This document shows, piece by piece, positions 1 through 7,849 of a stretch of DNA of 64,000 nucleotides; within the stretch, counting starts at the first letter, position 1, and each line of letters begins with the position of its first letter. The translations under genes were made by a program, and so were the position numbers. Source of the DNA: Haemophilus_D parainfluenzae_AD (GTDB lineage Bacteria > Pseudomonadota > Gammaproteobacteria > Enterobacterales > Pasteurellaceae); NCBI RefSeq assembly GCF_001679325.1, contig NZ_LZMX01000026.1, one strand, 5' to 3'. The notes beneath the pieces are model-generated. The model did not search any database. It worked only from the letters and a program-made list of their open reading frames with translations, and had not been told where the DNA came from.

Positions 1-186
1 AAATGTCACTACTTAAAAAGTATTATGAATTTCTAGTTAGCACCTATTAAGACTTCAAAATTAAAAAATATTTTTAAAACAAGTCAATCAACAAGTGCCC
101 ACACAGATTGTCTGATATATTGTTAAAGAGCAAAAAAGAACGACGCACTGCTTTTTCTAAGATTCACAACAGCGCGTCGTTGTGTG
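1..186 (-). ncRNA. rRNA operon leader (5' part of the pre-rRNA transcript, runs off left edge)
   Basis: Read on the minus strand this segment holds a boxA antitermination element (TGCTCTTTAACAAT, 119-132), followed by a stretch closely resembling the enterobacterial pre-16S leader (ATCAGACAATCTGTGTGGGC). Just upstream of boxA is a hairpin with arms 139-149 and 170-180 (ACGACGC and GCGTCGT, with one wobble). The 16S gene itself is not in the window and should lie beyond base 1. The identification rests on boxA plus the strong rRNA-type promoter next to it. Confidence 0.8.
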
Positions 187-192
187 GGGCGT

Positions 193-220
193 ATTATAGG
201 CATTTCAGATACCTTTGCAA
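193..220 (-). promoter_or_regulatory. rRNA operon promoter
   Basis: On the minus strand there is a -35 TTGCAA (215-220), a 16-base spacer and a perfect -10 TATAAT (193-198). The discriminator ACGCCCC after the -10 is GC-rich, as expected for stringently controlled rRNA promoters bound by ppGpp and DksA. Transcription should start near 186 and run leftward. Confidence 0.8.
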
Positions 221-344
221 GCTCTTTTTGTAAAAAAATGTAAATTTTTTGATTGCCTGATGATTTAATCATCAAAGTGAATTGTCTTTGTTCAATATTC
301 AAGGTAAATTACCTCCAAAGAGTAGGCATTTTAATGAGGTAGTT

Positions 345-1166
345 ATGAATTTTGAGCAAATGATTGGTTTCGGTGTAGCAGGCAATTTCGCGGGACATTT
401 AGAACAAGCCGGTGAAGCGGCAGATTTCACTCAAGTAAAAACAGAAAATGCCATTCAACCGAAAGCGATTTTCCCGTTTTATGTACCAAGTGAAAATGCG
501 GGTTTTCTTTCTACCTTTCCTTTAAGTCACAATCAAATTAACTTTCCACAAGGTGCAGATAATCTTCAAATTGAACCTGAAATTGCGCTTATTTGTGATC
601 TGATCTATAAAGGAAAGCAAGTTGAGCAGATTATCCCTCGCTATTTTGCAGCCTATAATGACTGCTCTATTCGTCGTCCTAATGCGAAAAAAATCTGTGA
701 AAAGAAAAACTGGGGCGAGGCAAGCAAAGGTATTTCATCCAAACTGATTCCACTTTCTTCCTTTATTAAAGGAAGCGAAATTGATCAATATCGTATTGTT
801 TGCTTCCATAAAAGAAATGGCGAACTGAATACTTATGGCATTGACAGTCCCGCTATCGGTTATAGCTATTTCCATCAACAATTATTAGATTGGATCGTGG
901 ATAGAATGAATAATCAACCCAATGAAGGACCAATGAATCATATTGCTTCTTTACTAGAGCAAGCAAACTATCCGAAACAAGCGATTATTAGCATTGGCGC
1001 TACCCGTTATACCGAGTTCGGTGAAACGCATTTCTTGCAACCCGATGATCTCAGCATTGTTGTCGTGTATAACGGTGAAAAATATTCTGCTGAGGAAATT
1101 GAGCAAATGGCAAGGGACGACAAATTTGCTGATGATATTTCAGCACTGATTCAGAAAGTGGTTTAG
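345..1166 (+). CDS. DUF5718 family protein, function unknown
   Basis: A 273-residue soluble protein with no signal peptide or membrane segment. I recognise it as the conserved gamma-proteobacterial family DUF5718; its biochemical role is not known to me. Visible features are a Gly-rich N-terminus (IGFGVAGNFAGHLEQAGEA), a central NDCSIRRPNAKKICEKKNWG segment and an acidic C-terminus. The ATG at 345 is chosen because GAGGT lies just upstream; the frame could open earlier at a TTG (282) but that codon has no ribosome site. The gene diverges from the rRNA operon promoter and converges on birA, with a USS hairpin between them. Family call fairly sure, function unassigned. Confidence 0.7.
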   Translation: MNFEQMIGFGVAGNFAGHLEQAGEAADFTQVKTENAIQPKAIFPFYVPSENAGFLSTFPLSHNQINFPQGADNLQIEPEIALICDLIYKGKQVEQIIPRYFAAYNDCSIRRPNAKKICEKKNWGEASKGISSKLIPLSSFIKGSEIDQYRIVCFHKRNGELNTYGIDSPAIGYSYFHQQLLDWIVDRMNNQPNEGPMNHIASLLEQANYPKQAIISIGATRYTEFGETHFLQPDDLSIVVVYNGEKYSAEEIEQMARDDKFADDISALIQKVV

Positions 1167-1175
1167 CATGCATAT

Positions 1176-1207
1176 AAAAAGTGCGGTTAATTTCGACCGC
1201 ACTTTTT
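1176..1207. terminator. Bidirectional terminator made of an inverted USS pair
   Basis: AAAAAGTGCGGT and ACCGCACTTTTT face each other across a short loop, giving a stem flanked by A-runs and T-runs. It sits between the convergent ends of the DUF5718 gene and birA, so it can stop transcription both ways. Confidence 0.8.
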
Positions 1208-1209
1208 AT

Positions 1210-2124
1210 TTACTTCCTTCTTAAAGAAACTTCTCCAGCATTAAAATACCGCTCGCCTTCATCAGTTATGACTTTTAAATAACCGCGCTTATCAATTCCC
1301 TGCTCTATACCTGAAATCGCGCCTCGTTCTGTAAAAACATTCACTTCATCACCCAAAAATTCATTATGGTTTATCCATTGTTGCATGAATTCCTCATCAA
1401 TACCCTTTTCTTCAAATTGAGCTAATCGAGAATAAATACGTTGAATTACTTTAATAAGGATCGTTTCTCGATCTATATCAGGATCCTGTTCGGTTAATTG
1501 TGCATACGGCTGACTAATTTCAGTTGATTGCGGTAATTTTACATTGATCCCAATACCAACTACTAAGTTTAGCAGACCATTCTTATTATTAATGATTTCC
1601 ACTAAGATGCCACCCAGCTTTCGTCCCGAAAGTAAAACATCATTTGGCCATTTCACTTTTGCATTTAACGCTTCTGCAATGGCTAAACCAATCACCAAGC
1701 TTAATCCATCCAATGCTTTTTTAGGATCTATCGTCCAATAAAAACTGAAAATTAGCTGTCCTGCAAACGGTGAAAGCCATTGGCGACCACGACGTCCCCG
1801 TCCTGCCGTTTGATATTCTGCCAAGCACAAATCACCTTTTTTTAATTGGTTAATGTGATTCGTTATAAATTCATTTGTTGAAGAAATGGTTCGATGATAA
1901 TGCACGGAATAAGGTAAAAGTGCGGTCGAAATTGTTTGCGGATTTAATAACGGCATCTCTGGCACAAGCTGACAAACATTATTTTCTTCTTGAATATTTA
2001 ATCCCACCTCTCGCAGTAATGCTATCTCTTGCACTAATTCATCTGAATCTAATTTTAAAAAGGACATCAAATCTGACCGCACTTTAGGTTGACAATCCGA
2101 TAAACACTCCAATAACGATGACAT
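1210..2124 (-). CDS. birA: Bifunctional biotin-protein ligase and biotin operon repressor BirA
   Basis: Makes biotinyl-5'-AMP and transfers biotin to the BCCP subunit of acetyl-CoA carboxylase; the N-terminal winged helix (about residues 1-60) suggests it also represses biotin genes. Visible motifs are the adenylate-binding GRGRRG loop (about 108-113) and KWPNDV (about 158-163), followed by GRKLGGILVE and a C-terminal SH3-like domain. About 304 residues, normal for the two-domain class. Two ATGs lie close together: AAGGA abuts the first (2130), while the second (2124) has a normal 6-base spacing and is chosen here. Two USS cores lie inside (1918-1926, 2076-2084). Divergent from guaB; no biotin biosynthesis genes are nearby. 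Confidence 0.93.
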   Translation of the reverse strand: MSSLLECLSDCQPKVRSDLMSFLKLDSDELVQEIALLREVGLNIQEENNVCQLVPEMPLLNPQTISTALLPYSVHYHRTISSTNEFITNHINQLKKGDLCLAEYQTAGRGRRGRQWLSPFAGQLIFSFYWTIDPKKALDGLSLVIGLAIAEALNAKVKWPNDVLLSGRKLGGILVEIINNKNGLLNLVVGIGINVKLPQSTEISQPYAQLTEQDPDIDRETILIKVIQRIYSRLAQFEEKGIDEEFMQQWINHNEFLGDEVNVFTERGAISGIEQGIDKRGYLKVITDEGERYFNAGEVSLRRK

Positions 2125-2181
2125 ATTCATTCCTTCTTATAAAAACCTTGGCAAATCTTACCATAAAAGCGAAAAAATTCA

Positions 2182-2210
2182 TTTTCAACCACATGAAAAA
2201 TCTGTATAAT
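2182..2210 (+). promoter_or_regulatory. guaB promoter with GC-rich discriminator
   Basis: A perfect -10 TATAAT (2205-2210) stands 17 bases after a weak -35 TTTTCA (2182-2187). The following CCCGGCG is a GC-rich discriminator, typical of promoters inhibited by ppGpp, which fits the known stringent control of guaBA in E. coli. No convincing PurR box was seen. Confidence 0.6.
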
Positions 2211-2257
2211 CCCGGCGCAATATTTTTTGACACAACTTTTAACAGCGAGATATTGCC

Positions 2258-3721
2258 ATGCTTAGAATCAAACAAGAAGCGCTTACTTTTGACGATGTTC
2301 TACTCGTCCCAGCTCATTCAACCGTTCTTCCGAACACAGCCAACCTCTCAACTCAACTCACCAAAGAAATTCGCTTAAATATTCCTATGCTTTCTGCTGC
2401 GATGGATACTGTCACAGAAACCAAATTAGCGATATCCTTAGCACAAGAAGGCGGCATCGGCTTTATTCACAAAAATATGACAATTGAACGCCAAGCGGAT
2501 CGCGTTCGTAAAGTGAAAAAATTCGAAAGTGGTATTGTTTCTGAACCTGTGACTGTTTCACCCGATTTAACCCTTGCAGCACTTGCTGAAATGGTGAAGA
2601 AAAACGGCTTCGCAGGCTACCCTGTTGTCGATGCTGAAAATAACTTAATCGGTATTATCACTGGTCGCGACACGCGTTTCGTAAAAGATTTAAGTAAAAC
2701 CGTTTCACAATTAATGACGAAGAAAGAAGATTTGGTCACCGTAAAAGAAGGTGCAAGCCGTGAAACAATTTTAGAATTAATGCATCAAAACCGCGTAGAG
2801 AAAGTACTTGTTGTAGATGATGCTTTCAAATTAAAAGGCATGATCACCGTTAAAGACTTCCAAAAAGCGGAACAAAAACCAAATGCATGTAAAGATGAAT
2901 TCGGTCGTTTACGTGTCGGTGCGGCTGTAGGTGCTGGCCCAGGTAACGAAGAACGTATTGATGCACTAGTGAAAGCCGGCGTAGATGTGTTGTTAATCGA
3001 CTCTTCTCACGGTCACTCAGAAGGTGTATTACAACGCGTTCGTGAAACGCGTGCAAAATATCCAAACTTGCCTATTGTTGCGGGTAACGTAGCAACTGCT
3101 GAAGGTGCTATCGCACTTGCAGACGCAGGCGCAAGCGCAGTGAAAGTAGGTATTGGCCCTGGTTCTATTTGTACAACGCGTATTGTGACCGGTGTAGGTG
3201 TTCCACAAATCACGGCTATCGCAGATGCTGCTGCTGCACTAAAAGATCGTGGTATTCCAGTTATTGCTGACGGTGGTATCCGTTTCTCTGGTGATATTGC
3301 AAAAGCTATTGCTGCAGGCGCAAGCTGTGTAATGGTTGGCTCTATGTTTGCAGGAACAGAAGAAGCACCGGGTGAAATCGAACTTTATCAAGGTCGAGCA
3401 TTTAAATCTTACCGTGGTATGGGTTCATTAGGTGCTATGGCGAAAGGCTCATCAGACCGTTATTTCCAATCTGATAATGCAGCAGACAAACTCGTACCAG
3501 AAGGTATCGAAGGCCGTATTCCATACAAAGGTTACTTAAAAGAAATCATCCACCAACAAATGGGTGGCTTACGTTCTTGCATGGGCTTAACTGGCTGCGC
3601 AACTATCGAAGAATTACGCACAAAAGCAGAATTCGTTCGCATCAGTGGTGCAGGTATTAAAGAAAGTCACGTTCATGACGTAACTATTACTAAAGAAGCA
3701 CCGAACTATCGTATGGGCTAA
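2258..3721 (+). CDS. guaB: Inosine-5'-monophosphate dehydrogenase
   Basis: Oxidises IMP to XMP with NAD+, the committed step of GMP synthesis. The 487-residue length equals the usual bacterial enzyme. An (alpha/beta)8 barrel is interrupted by a tandem CBS (Bateman) regulatory module at about 93-203. The catalytic loop GIGPGSICTTR places the nucleophile at Cys305, and the mobile flap ends in MGSLGAMAKGSSDRY. The C-terminus has the usual EGRIPYKG and Met-Gly-Gly region. It is followed 110 bases later by guaA in the same direction with a hairpin between, so the two may be co-transcribed with attenuation. Confidence 0.98.
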   Translation: MLRIKQEALTFDDVLLVPAHSTVLPNTANLSTQLTKEIRLNIPMLSAAMDTVTETKLAISLAQEGGIGFIHKNMTIERQADRVRKVKKFESGIVSEPVTVSPDLTLAALAEMVKKNGFAGYPVVDAENNLIGIITGRDTRFVKDLSKTVSQLMTKKEDLVTVKEGASRETILELMHQNRVEKVLVVDDAFKLKGMITVKDFQKAEQKPNACKDEFGRLRVGAAVGAGPGNEERIDALVKAGVDVLLIDSSHGHSEGVLQRVRETRAKYPNLPIVAGNVATAEGAIALADAGASAVKVGIGPGSICTTRIVTGVGVPQITAIADAAAALKDRGIPVIADGGIRFSGDIAKAIAAGASCVMVGSMFAGTEEAPGEIELYQGRAFKSYRGMGSLGAMAKGSSDRYFQSDNAADKLVPEGIEGRIPYKGYLKEIIHQQMGGLRSCMGLTGCATIEELRTKAEFVRISGAGIKESHVHDVTITKEAPNYRMG

Positions 3722-3726
3722 TCCGT

Positions 3727-3752
3727 AAGGTGGGCTTTAGCTCACCTTTTGT
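3727..3752 (+). terminator. Intercistronic hairpin between guaB and guaA
   Basis: AAGGTGGGC and GCTCACCTT form a 9-base stem with a TTTA loop, followed by TTGTTGTTTT. This is a possible partial terminator that would make guaA expression partly independent of guaB. A single USS core follows directly. Confidence 0.6.
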
Positions 3753-3831
3753 TGTTTTAAAGTGCGGTTGATTTTTGTAAAGTTTTGGAGAAAATTGACC
3801 GTCTACACTATCAATAATAAGAGCATTATAA

Positions 3832-5391
3832 ATGACAAATATCCACAACCATAAAATCCTGATCCTCGACTTTGGTTCCCAATACACCCAACTTATCGCC
3901 CGCCGTGTGCGCGAAATCGGTGTTTACTGCGAACTTTGGGCATGGGATGTGACTGAAGAACAAATACGTGAATTTAATCCAGATGGTATTATCCTTTCTG
4001 GTGGTCCAGAGAGTACCACTGAAGAAAATAGTCCACGCGCACCTGAATATGTATTTAATGCTGGTGTGCCTATATTGGGTATTTGTTATGGTATGCAAAC
4101 CATGGCGATGCAACTTGGCGGTTTAACTGAAACTTCTGATCATCGTGAATTCGGCTATGCTTCTGTTTTAATGGATAATCCGACCGCACTGTTCGCTCAT
4201 TTAAATGATGGTGACAGCAAATTAGATGTATGGATGAGTCATGGCGATAAAGTAACGCGTTTACCAGAAAACTTCCAAGTTACCGGTACGACTCCAACCT
4301 GTCCAATTGCTGCAATGTCTGACGAAAATCGTCGTTTCTACGGCGTACAATTCCACCCTGAAGTAACTCATACTAAAAAAGGTTTGGAATTATTGATGAA
4401 TTTCGTGGTGAACATTTGTGGTTGCGAAACCAAATGGACAGCAGAAAACATTATCGAAGATGCCGTTGCTCGCATTAAAGCGCAAGTGGGCAATGATGAA
4501 GTGATTTTAGGTTTATCTGGTGGTGTGGACTCTTCTGTAGTTGCATTACTTTTACACCGTGCTATCGGTAAAAAATTACACTGCGTATTCGTGGATAATG
4601 GTTTACTCCGCTTACACGAAGGCGATCAAGTCATGGAAATGTTTGGTGATAAATTCGGCTTGAACATTACCCGCGTTGATGCAGAAAGCCGTTTCTTAGG
4701 TGAACTTGCAGGCGTATCGGATCCTGAAGCAAAACGTAAAATTATCGGTAAAGTGTTTGTCGATGTGTTCGATGATGAATCGAAAAAACTCACTAATGTG
4801 AAATGGTTGGCACAAGGTACGATCTACCCTGACGTAATCGAATCTGCGGCAAGCAAAACCGGTAAAGCACATGTGATTAAATCACACCACAACGTAGGTG
4901 GCTTACCGGACTATATGAAACTTGGCTTAGTTGAACCGCTGCGTGAATTATTTAAAGATGAAGTGCGTAAAATCGGTTTAGCATTAGGCTTACCAGCTGA
5001 AATGATCAACCGTCACCCATTCCCTGGTCCAGGTTTAGGCGTGCGTGTATTAGGCGAAGTGAAAAAAGAATACTGCGATTTATTACGCCGTGCAGATGCA
5101 ATCTTTATCGAAGAATTACGCAATAGCGGTTGGTATGAAAAAACCAGCCAAGCTTTCAGCGTGTTCTTACCAGTAAAATCTGTTGGCGTAATGGGCGATG
5201 GCCGTAAATACGATTGGGTTATTTCCCTACGCGCAGTAGAAACCATCGACTTTATGACCGCACATTGGGCTAATTTGCCTTATGATTTATTAGGCAAAGT
5301 ATCTAACCGCATCATCAACGAAGTGAACGGCATTTCCCGCGTGGTATACGACATCAGCGGAAAACCCCCAGCAACTATCGAGTGGGAGTAA
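3832..5391 (+). CDS. guaA: GMP synthase (glutamine-hydrolysing)
   Basis: Converts XMP, ATP and glutamine to GMP. 519 residues, the usual two-domain enzyme. The N-terminal class I glutamine amidotransferase has nucleophile Cys85 in GICYGMQ and the His/Glu pair in VQFHPEVTHT near residues 181-183. The ATP-pyrophosphatase domain begins with the PP-loop LSGGVDSS near residue 225. The C-terminal dimerisation domain ends PPATIEWE, as in E. coli. Second gene of the guanine branch after guaB; its own terminator follows. No anomalies. Confidence 0.98.
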   Translation: MTNIHNHKILILDFGSQYTQLIARRVREIGVYCELWAWDVTEEQIREFNPDGIILSGGPESTTEENSPRAPEYVFNAGVPILGICYGMQTMAMQLGGLTETSDHREFGYASVLMDNPTALFAHLNDGDSKLDVWMSHGDKVTRLPENFQVTGTTPTCPIAAMSDENRRFYGVQFHPEVTHTKKGLELLMNFVVNICGCETKWTAENIIEDAVARIKAQVGNDEVILGLSGGVDSSVVALLLHRAIGKKLHCVFVDNGLLRLHEGDQVMEMFGDKFGLNITRVDAESRFLGELAGVSDPEAKRKIIGKVFVDVFDDESKKLTNVKWLAQGTIYPDVIESAASKTGKAHVIKSHHNVGGLPDYMKLGLVEPLRELFKDEVRKIGLALGLPAEMINRHPFPGPGLGVRVLGEVKKEYCDLLRRADAIFIEELRNSGWYEKTSQAFSVFLPVKSVGVMGDGRKYDWVISLRAVETIDFMTAHWANLPYDLLGKVSNRIINEVNGISRVVYDISGKPPATIEWE

Positions 5392-5404
5392 CCTAAATCA
5401 ATTT

Positions 5405-5430
5405 AAAGGGCAAATTATTTGCCCTTTTGT
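5405..5430 (+). terminator. Terminator after guaA
   Basis: AAAGGGCAAAT and its complement TTTGCCCTTT form a strong stem around a TA-centred loop, followed by TTGTTCTTT. It closes the guaB-guaA unit. Confidence 0.85.
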
Positions 5431-5467
5431 TCTTTCATAGCACTAATTTATCTCATCAATATTCAAT

Positions 5468-6400
5468 ATGAACATCGCTTTTTTACTCGGCACTAAAATT
5501 ATTGAACTGACACTCATTGTGCTTATTGGCTATGGGTTGGTTAAATCAAAATTATTAAAATCAGAAGATAGCAAGCCGCTTTCTATTATTGGACTTTATG
5601 TTATCAGCCCATCGGTGATGATTGAGGCATTTCAAATTGATTACACGCCAGAAATCCTGCAAGGTTTGCAGCTTTCACTGCTTATGGCGGTGTTTCTTCA
5701 CATTATTCTGATTATTATTGGTAGTCTATTAAAACGCCTATTAAAGCTCGATCCTATTGAGCACGCCACCTCTATTTATTCCAATTCTGGTAACTTAATT
5801 ATTCCGATTGTGATGTCGCTATTTGGCAAAGAATGGGTCATTTATGCCAGTTGCTTTATTGTGGTTCAAACCTTTCTATTTTGGACGCATTGCCGGTTGA
5901 TTATTGTTGGAAAAGGAAATTTATCCTTGAAGATGATTGCCAAAAACATCAATATTTGGTCAATTCTCGTCGGAGCATTTTTATTTGCTTTTCAAATCAA
6001 GTTGCCAAATATTATTAATGGTACGCTGTCTTCGATTGGCTTGTTTATTGGCCCGAATGCCATGCTTGTTGCCGGTATGCTGATTGCGGCTATTCCTTTA
6101 CGGAGCATCGTATCATCCAAACGCATTTATTTAGTCACACTTTTGCGCTTGTTACTTATTCCACTTGCATTATTGGTATTAATAAAGCTGATTGGTTTTG
6201 TACATTGGGTCGAAAAAGGCGAGATAATTGTTCTGATTAGTTTTCTTGCAACGACCAGTCCATCTGCTTCGACAGTGACACAAATGGCGGTGATTTATAA
6301 CAACAATCCACAAAAAGCCAGCGCCATTTATGGGATAACGACGCTGCTTTGTATGTTTACTATGCCACTGGTGATTGCGTTATACCAAATGTGGGGGTAA
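5468..6400 (+). CDS. AEC family transporter (auxin efflux carrier/malonate-type permease)
   Basis: A 310-residue inner-membrane protein with about ten hydrophobic segments and the AEC family layout: five helices, a short central charged loop around residues 100-150, then five more. NSGNLIIPIV in helix 4 resembles the conserved NxxN-type unwound helix of the family. Members move small organic anions such as malonate, malate or auxin; the substrate here cannot be read from sequence. It stands alone, 76 bases after guaA and convergent with a YgjV-like gene. The start is the first ATG and has a poor ribosome site, so expression may be low. Confidence 0.85.
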   Translation: MNIAFLLGTKIIELTLIVLIGYGLVKSKLLKSEDSKPLSIIGLYVISPSVMIEAFQIDYTPEILQGLQLSLLMAVFLHIILIIIGSLLKRLLKLDPIEHATSIYSNSGNLIIPIVMSLFGKEWVIYASCFIVVQTFLFWTHCRLIIVGKGNLSLKMIAKNINIWSILVGAFLFAFQIKLPNIINGTLSSIGLFIGPNAMLVAGMLIAAIPLRSIVSSKRIYLVTLLRLLLIPLALLVLIKLIGFVHWVEKGEIIVLISFLATTSPSASTVTQMAVIYNNNPQKASAIYGITTLLCMFTMPLVIALYQMWG

Positions 6401-6407
6401 ATGGAGA

Positions 6408-6437
6408 AAAAGTGCGGTCAATTATTTAAGCACTTTT
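6408..6437. terminator. Hairpin between convergent AEC and YgjV-like genes
   Basis: AAAAGTGC (6408-6415, part of a USS) pairs with GCACTTTT (6430-6437), the latter overlapping the last codons of the minus-strand gene. A-run and T-run flanks make it a plausible bidirectional terminator. Confidence 0.55.
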
Positions 6438-6667
6438 GATGCTGGTTGCTCTTTTTTCAAACGATAAAGTTGATATAAGTTAACGAAAAATAAGAATGCG
6501 TTTAGAAGCGCAACTGGATAAGATTTGATGATCAAACTGTAAATAACAAAGAGTATCGCCCCAATTGCATTGACAACTCTCAAGTGAACAATGGATTTGA
6601 ATAAAAAAGACACGGCCACAAAGAATGTTGCCAAATAACCTAATAACTCGATGAAATTAAATTCCAT
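6422..6667 (-). CDS. Small YgjV-like inner-membrane protein
   Basis: An 81-residue protein that is almost entirely three hydrophobic helices joined by short loops, ending in a basic tail (YRLKKEQPASKVLK). It resembles the YgjV inner-membrane family (often mis-named uroporphyrinogen decarboxylase in databases), whose function is unknown. The start at 6667 is chosen because GGAGAGA lies 5 bases upstream; a longer in-frame reading to 6745 lacks a ribosome site and adds a non-conserved stretch. It lies 121 bases downstream of azlD in the same direction, with a long-armed hairpin between, so it may be only weakly linked to that operon. Confidence 0.7.
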   Translation of the reverse strand: MEFNFIELLGYLATFFVAVSFLFKSIVHLRVVNAIGAILFVIYSLIIKSYPVALLNAFLFFVNLYQLYRLKKEQPASKVLK

Positions 6668-6730
6668 AAATCTCTCCGTCAACAATGATTGAGGCGACAT
6701 CATAAAAGATTTTGGAATTGAGGAAAAGAG

Positions 6731-6777
6731 GCGAAATAAAGGCAACCGATTGCAATATCAAGAAATTTTTATTTCGC
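6731..6777 (-). terminator. Long-armed hairpin downstream of azlD
   Basis: GCGAAATAAA (6731-6740) and TTTATTTCGC (6768-6777) are perfect 10-base inverted arms around a 27-base loop. It sits just after the azlD stop on the minus strand and could be the operon terminator, though the long loop and lack of a clear U-run make this uncertain. Confidence 0.4.
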
Positions 6778-6788
6778 TCAAAATTCGC

Positions 6789-7118
6789 TTAGATAAAGAT
6801 TTTCTGCACTAAAAACATATAACAAATTGTGCCTGCTGAGATAGAAAGAAACATGTTCTTTTTCCAGAAATGCAATCCCAATACCAAAACACCCGCTATG
6901 AAATTAGGCAAGCCATGATAACCACTCAACACATCCACATTTTTATAGCAATACACGACTAACATCCCAAACATCGCTGCGGGTAATACTTTACCTAGAT
7001 AACGAACATATTCCGGAATCGGGCGATTTGCGGGAAAAATCCAGAAAGGCAATAATCGGGTAAATTGCACGCACAGAATACAAATCACAATGGTGATAAT
7101 TTGTTCCATCAATGTCAT
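6789..7118 (-). CDS. azlD: AzlD-type small subunit of an amino-acid exporter
   Basis: A 109-residue membrane protein with four predicted helices, the AzlD/YgaH family. With AzlC-type partners (YgaZH in E. coli, BrnFE in Corynebacterium) it exports branched-chain amino acids, and BrnFE also exports methionine. The start overlaps the azlC stop by 4 bases, so the two are translationally coupled. The TRLLPFWIFP and GLPNFIAGVL segments are typical of the family. As third gene after metR, its natural substrate may be methionine; that is inference from context. Confidence 0.88.
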   Translation of the reverse strand: MTLMEQIITIVICILCVQFTRLLPFWIFPANRPIPEYVRYLGKVLPAAMFGMLVVYCYKNVDVLSGYHGLPNFIAGVLVLGLHFWKKNMFLSISAGTICYMFLVQKIFI

Positions 7119-7840
7119 TTTAGTGCCTCCAATTTAGATGAAAGTTTAGGTCGTCTTACAGTTAACAGAATCCAAATACTAATGAGTGTTGGCACTAAAA
7201 AATACTCTTTTCCAACAATTAATAGCGATGCAAAAGCCACACCTAAACCTAATAATGAGCTTTCGTGAGATTTCTCTTTGAGCCAGTTTTCGGCAAAAAT
7301 CACCAGGAAAAGTGCGGTCATACCAAACTCTACCCCTTTTAAATCAAAAGGAATGATTGAACCAAATAGATTACCTAATCCCGCTCCAACGACCCAATAG
7401 AGATGGAGATAAAAACTGACAAAGAACATATACCAGCCTTTATCTAAATGATCGGGAATCTTCGCCATATAGTTCAGGGAAAAACTTTCATCGACTAGGG
7501 TACTAATTAAATACCAACGTTTTTTCCCGAGTTGAGCACCATATTTTTCTAACATGGAAATGCCATAAAAAATTTGGCGACCACTGACCATCAGCGTAAC
7601 CAACGCAACACTTAAAGGCGAAAAAGGCATAACTAAGGCGGCTGCTGCAATAAATTCCACGGAGCCCGCATAAATGAGTGCTGCCATTGCCACAGGGAAC
7701 CAAACACCGAATCCAAGTGCTTTCATGTAAATGCCGTATGCTATGCCTAAAAATAAAAAGCCTGCAAGCATTGGCATACTGTAAGGAAATGCCGCTTTTG
7801 CCGCGGCTTTGATGGGATTTTCTGTCACTACTTCTGACAT
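7115..7840 (-). CDS. azlC: AzlC-type large subunit of an amino-acid exporter
   Basis: A 241-residue inner-membrane protein with about six to seven helices and the AzlC/YgaZ family signatures: GIAYGIYMKALGFG near the N-terminus, then YAGSVEFIAAAALV and SGRQIFYGISMLEKYG. It forms the transport core of an amino-acid efflux pair with AzlD. It starts 9 bases after the metR stop and overlaps azlD, so metR-azlC-azlD is almost certainly one operon. A USS core lies inside near 7311. Family assignment is firm; substrate (branched-chain amino acids or methionine) is open. Confidence 0.9.
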   Translation of the reverse strand: MSEVVTENPIKAAAKAAFPYSMPMLAGFLFLGIAYGIYMKALGFGVWFPVAMAALIYAGSVEFIAAAALVMPFSPLSVALVTLMVSGRQIFYGISMLEKYGAQLGKKRWYLISTLVDESFSLNYMAKIPDHLDKGWYMFFVSFYLHLYWVVGAGLGNLFGSIIPFDLKGVEFGMTALFLVIFAENWLKEKSHESSLLGLGVAFASLLIVGKEYFLVPTLISIWILLTVRRPKLSSKLEALK

Positions 7841-7849
7841 ATTGACCTA

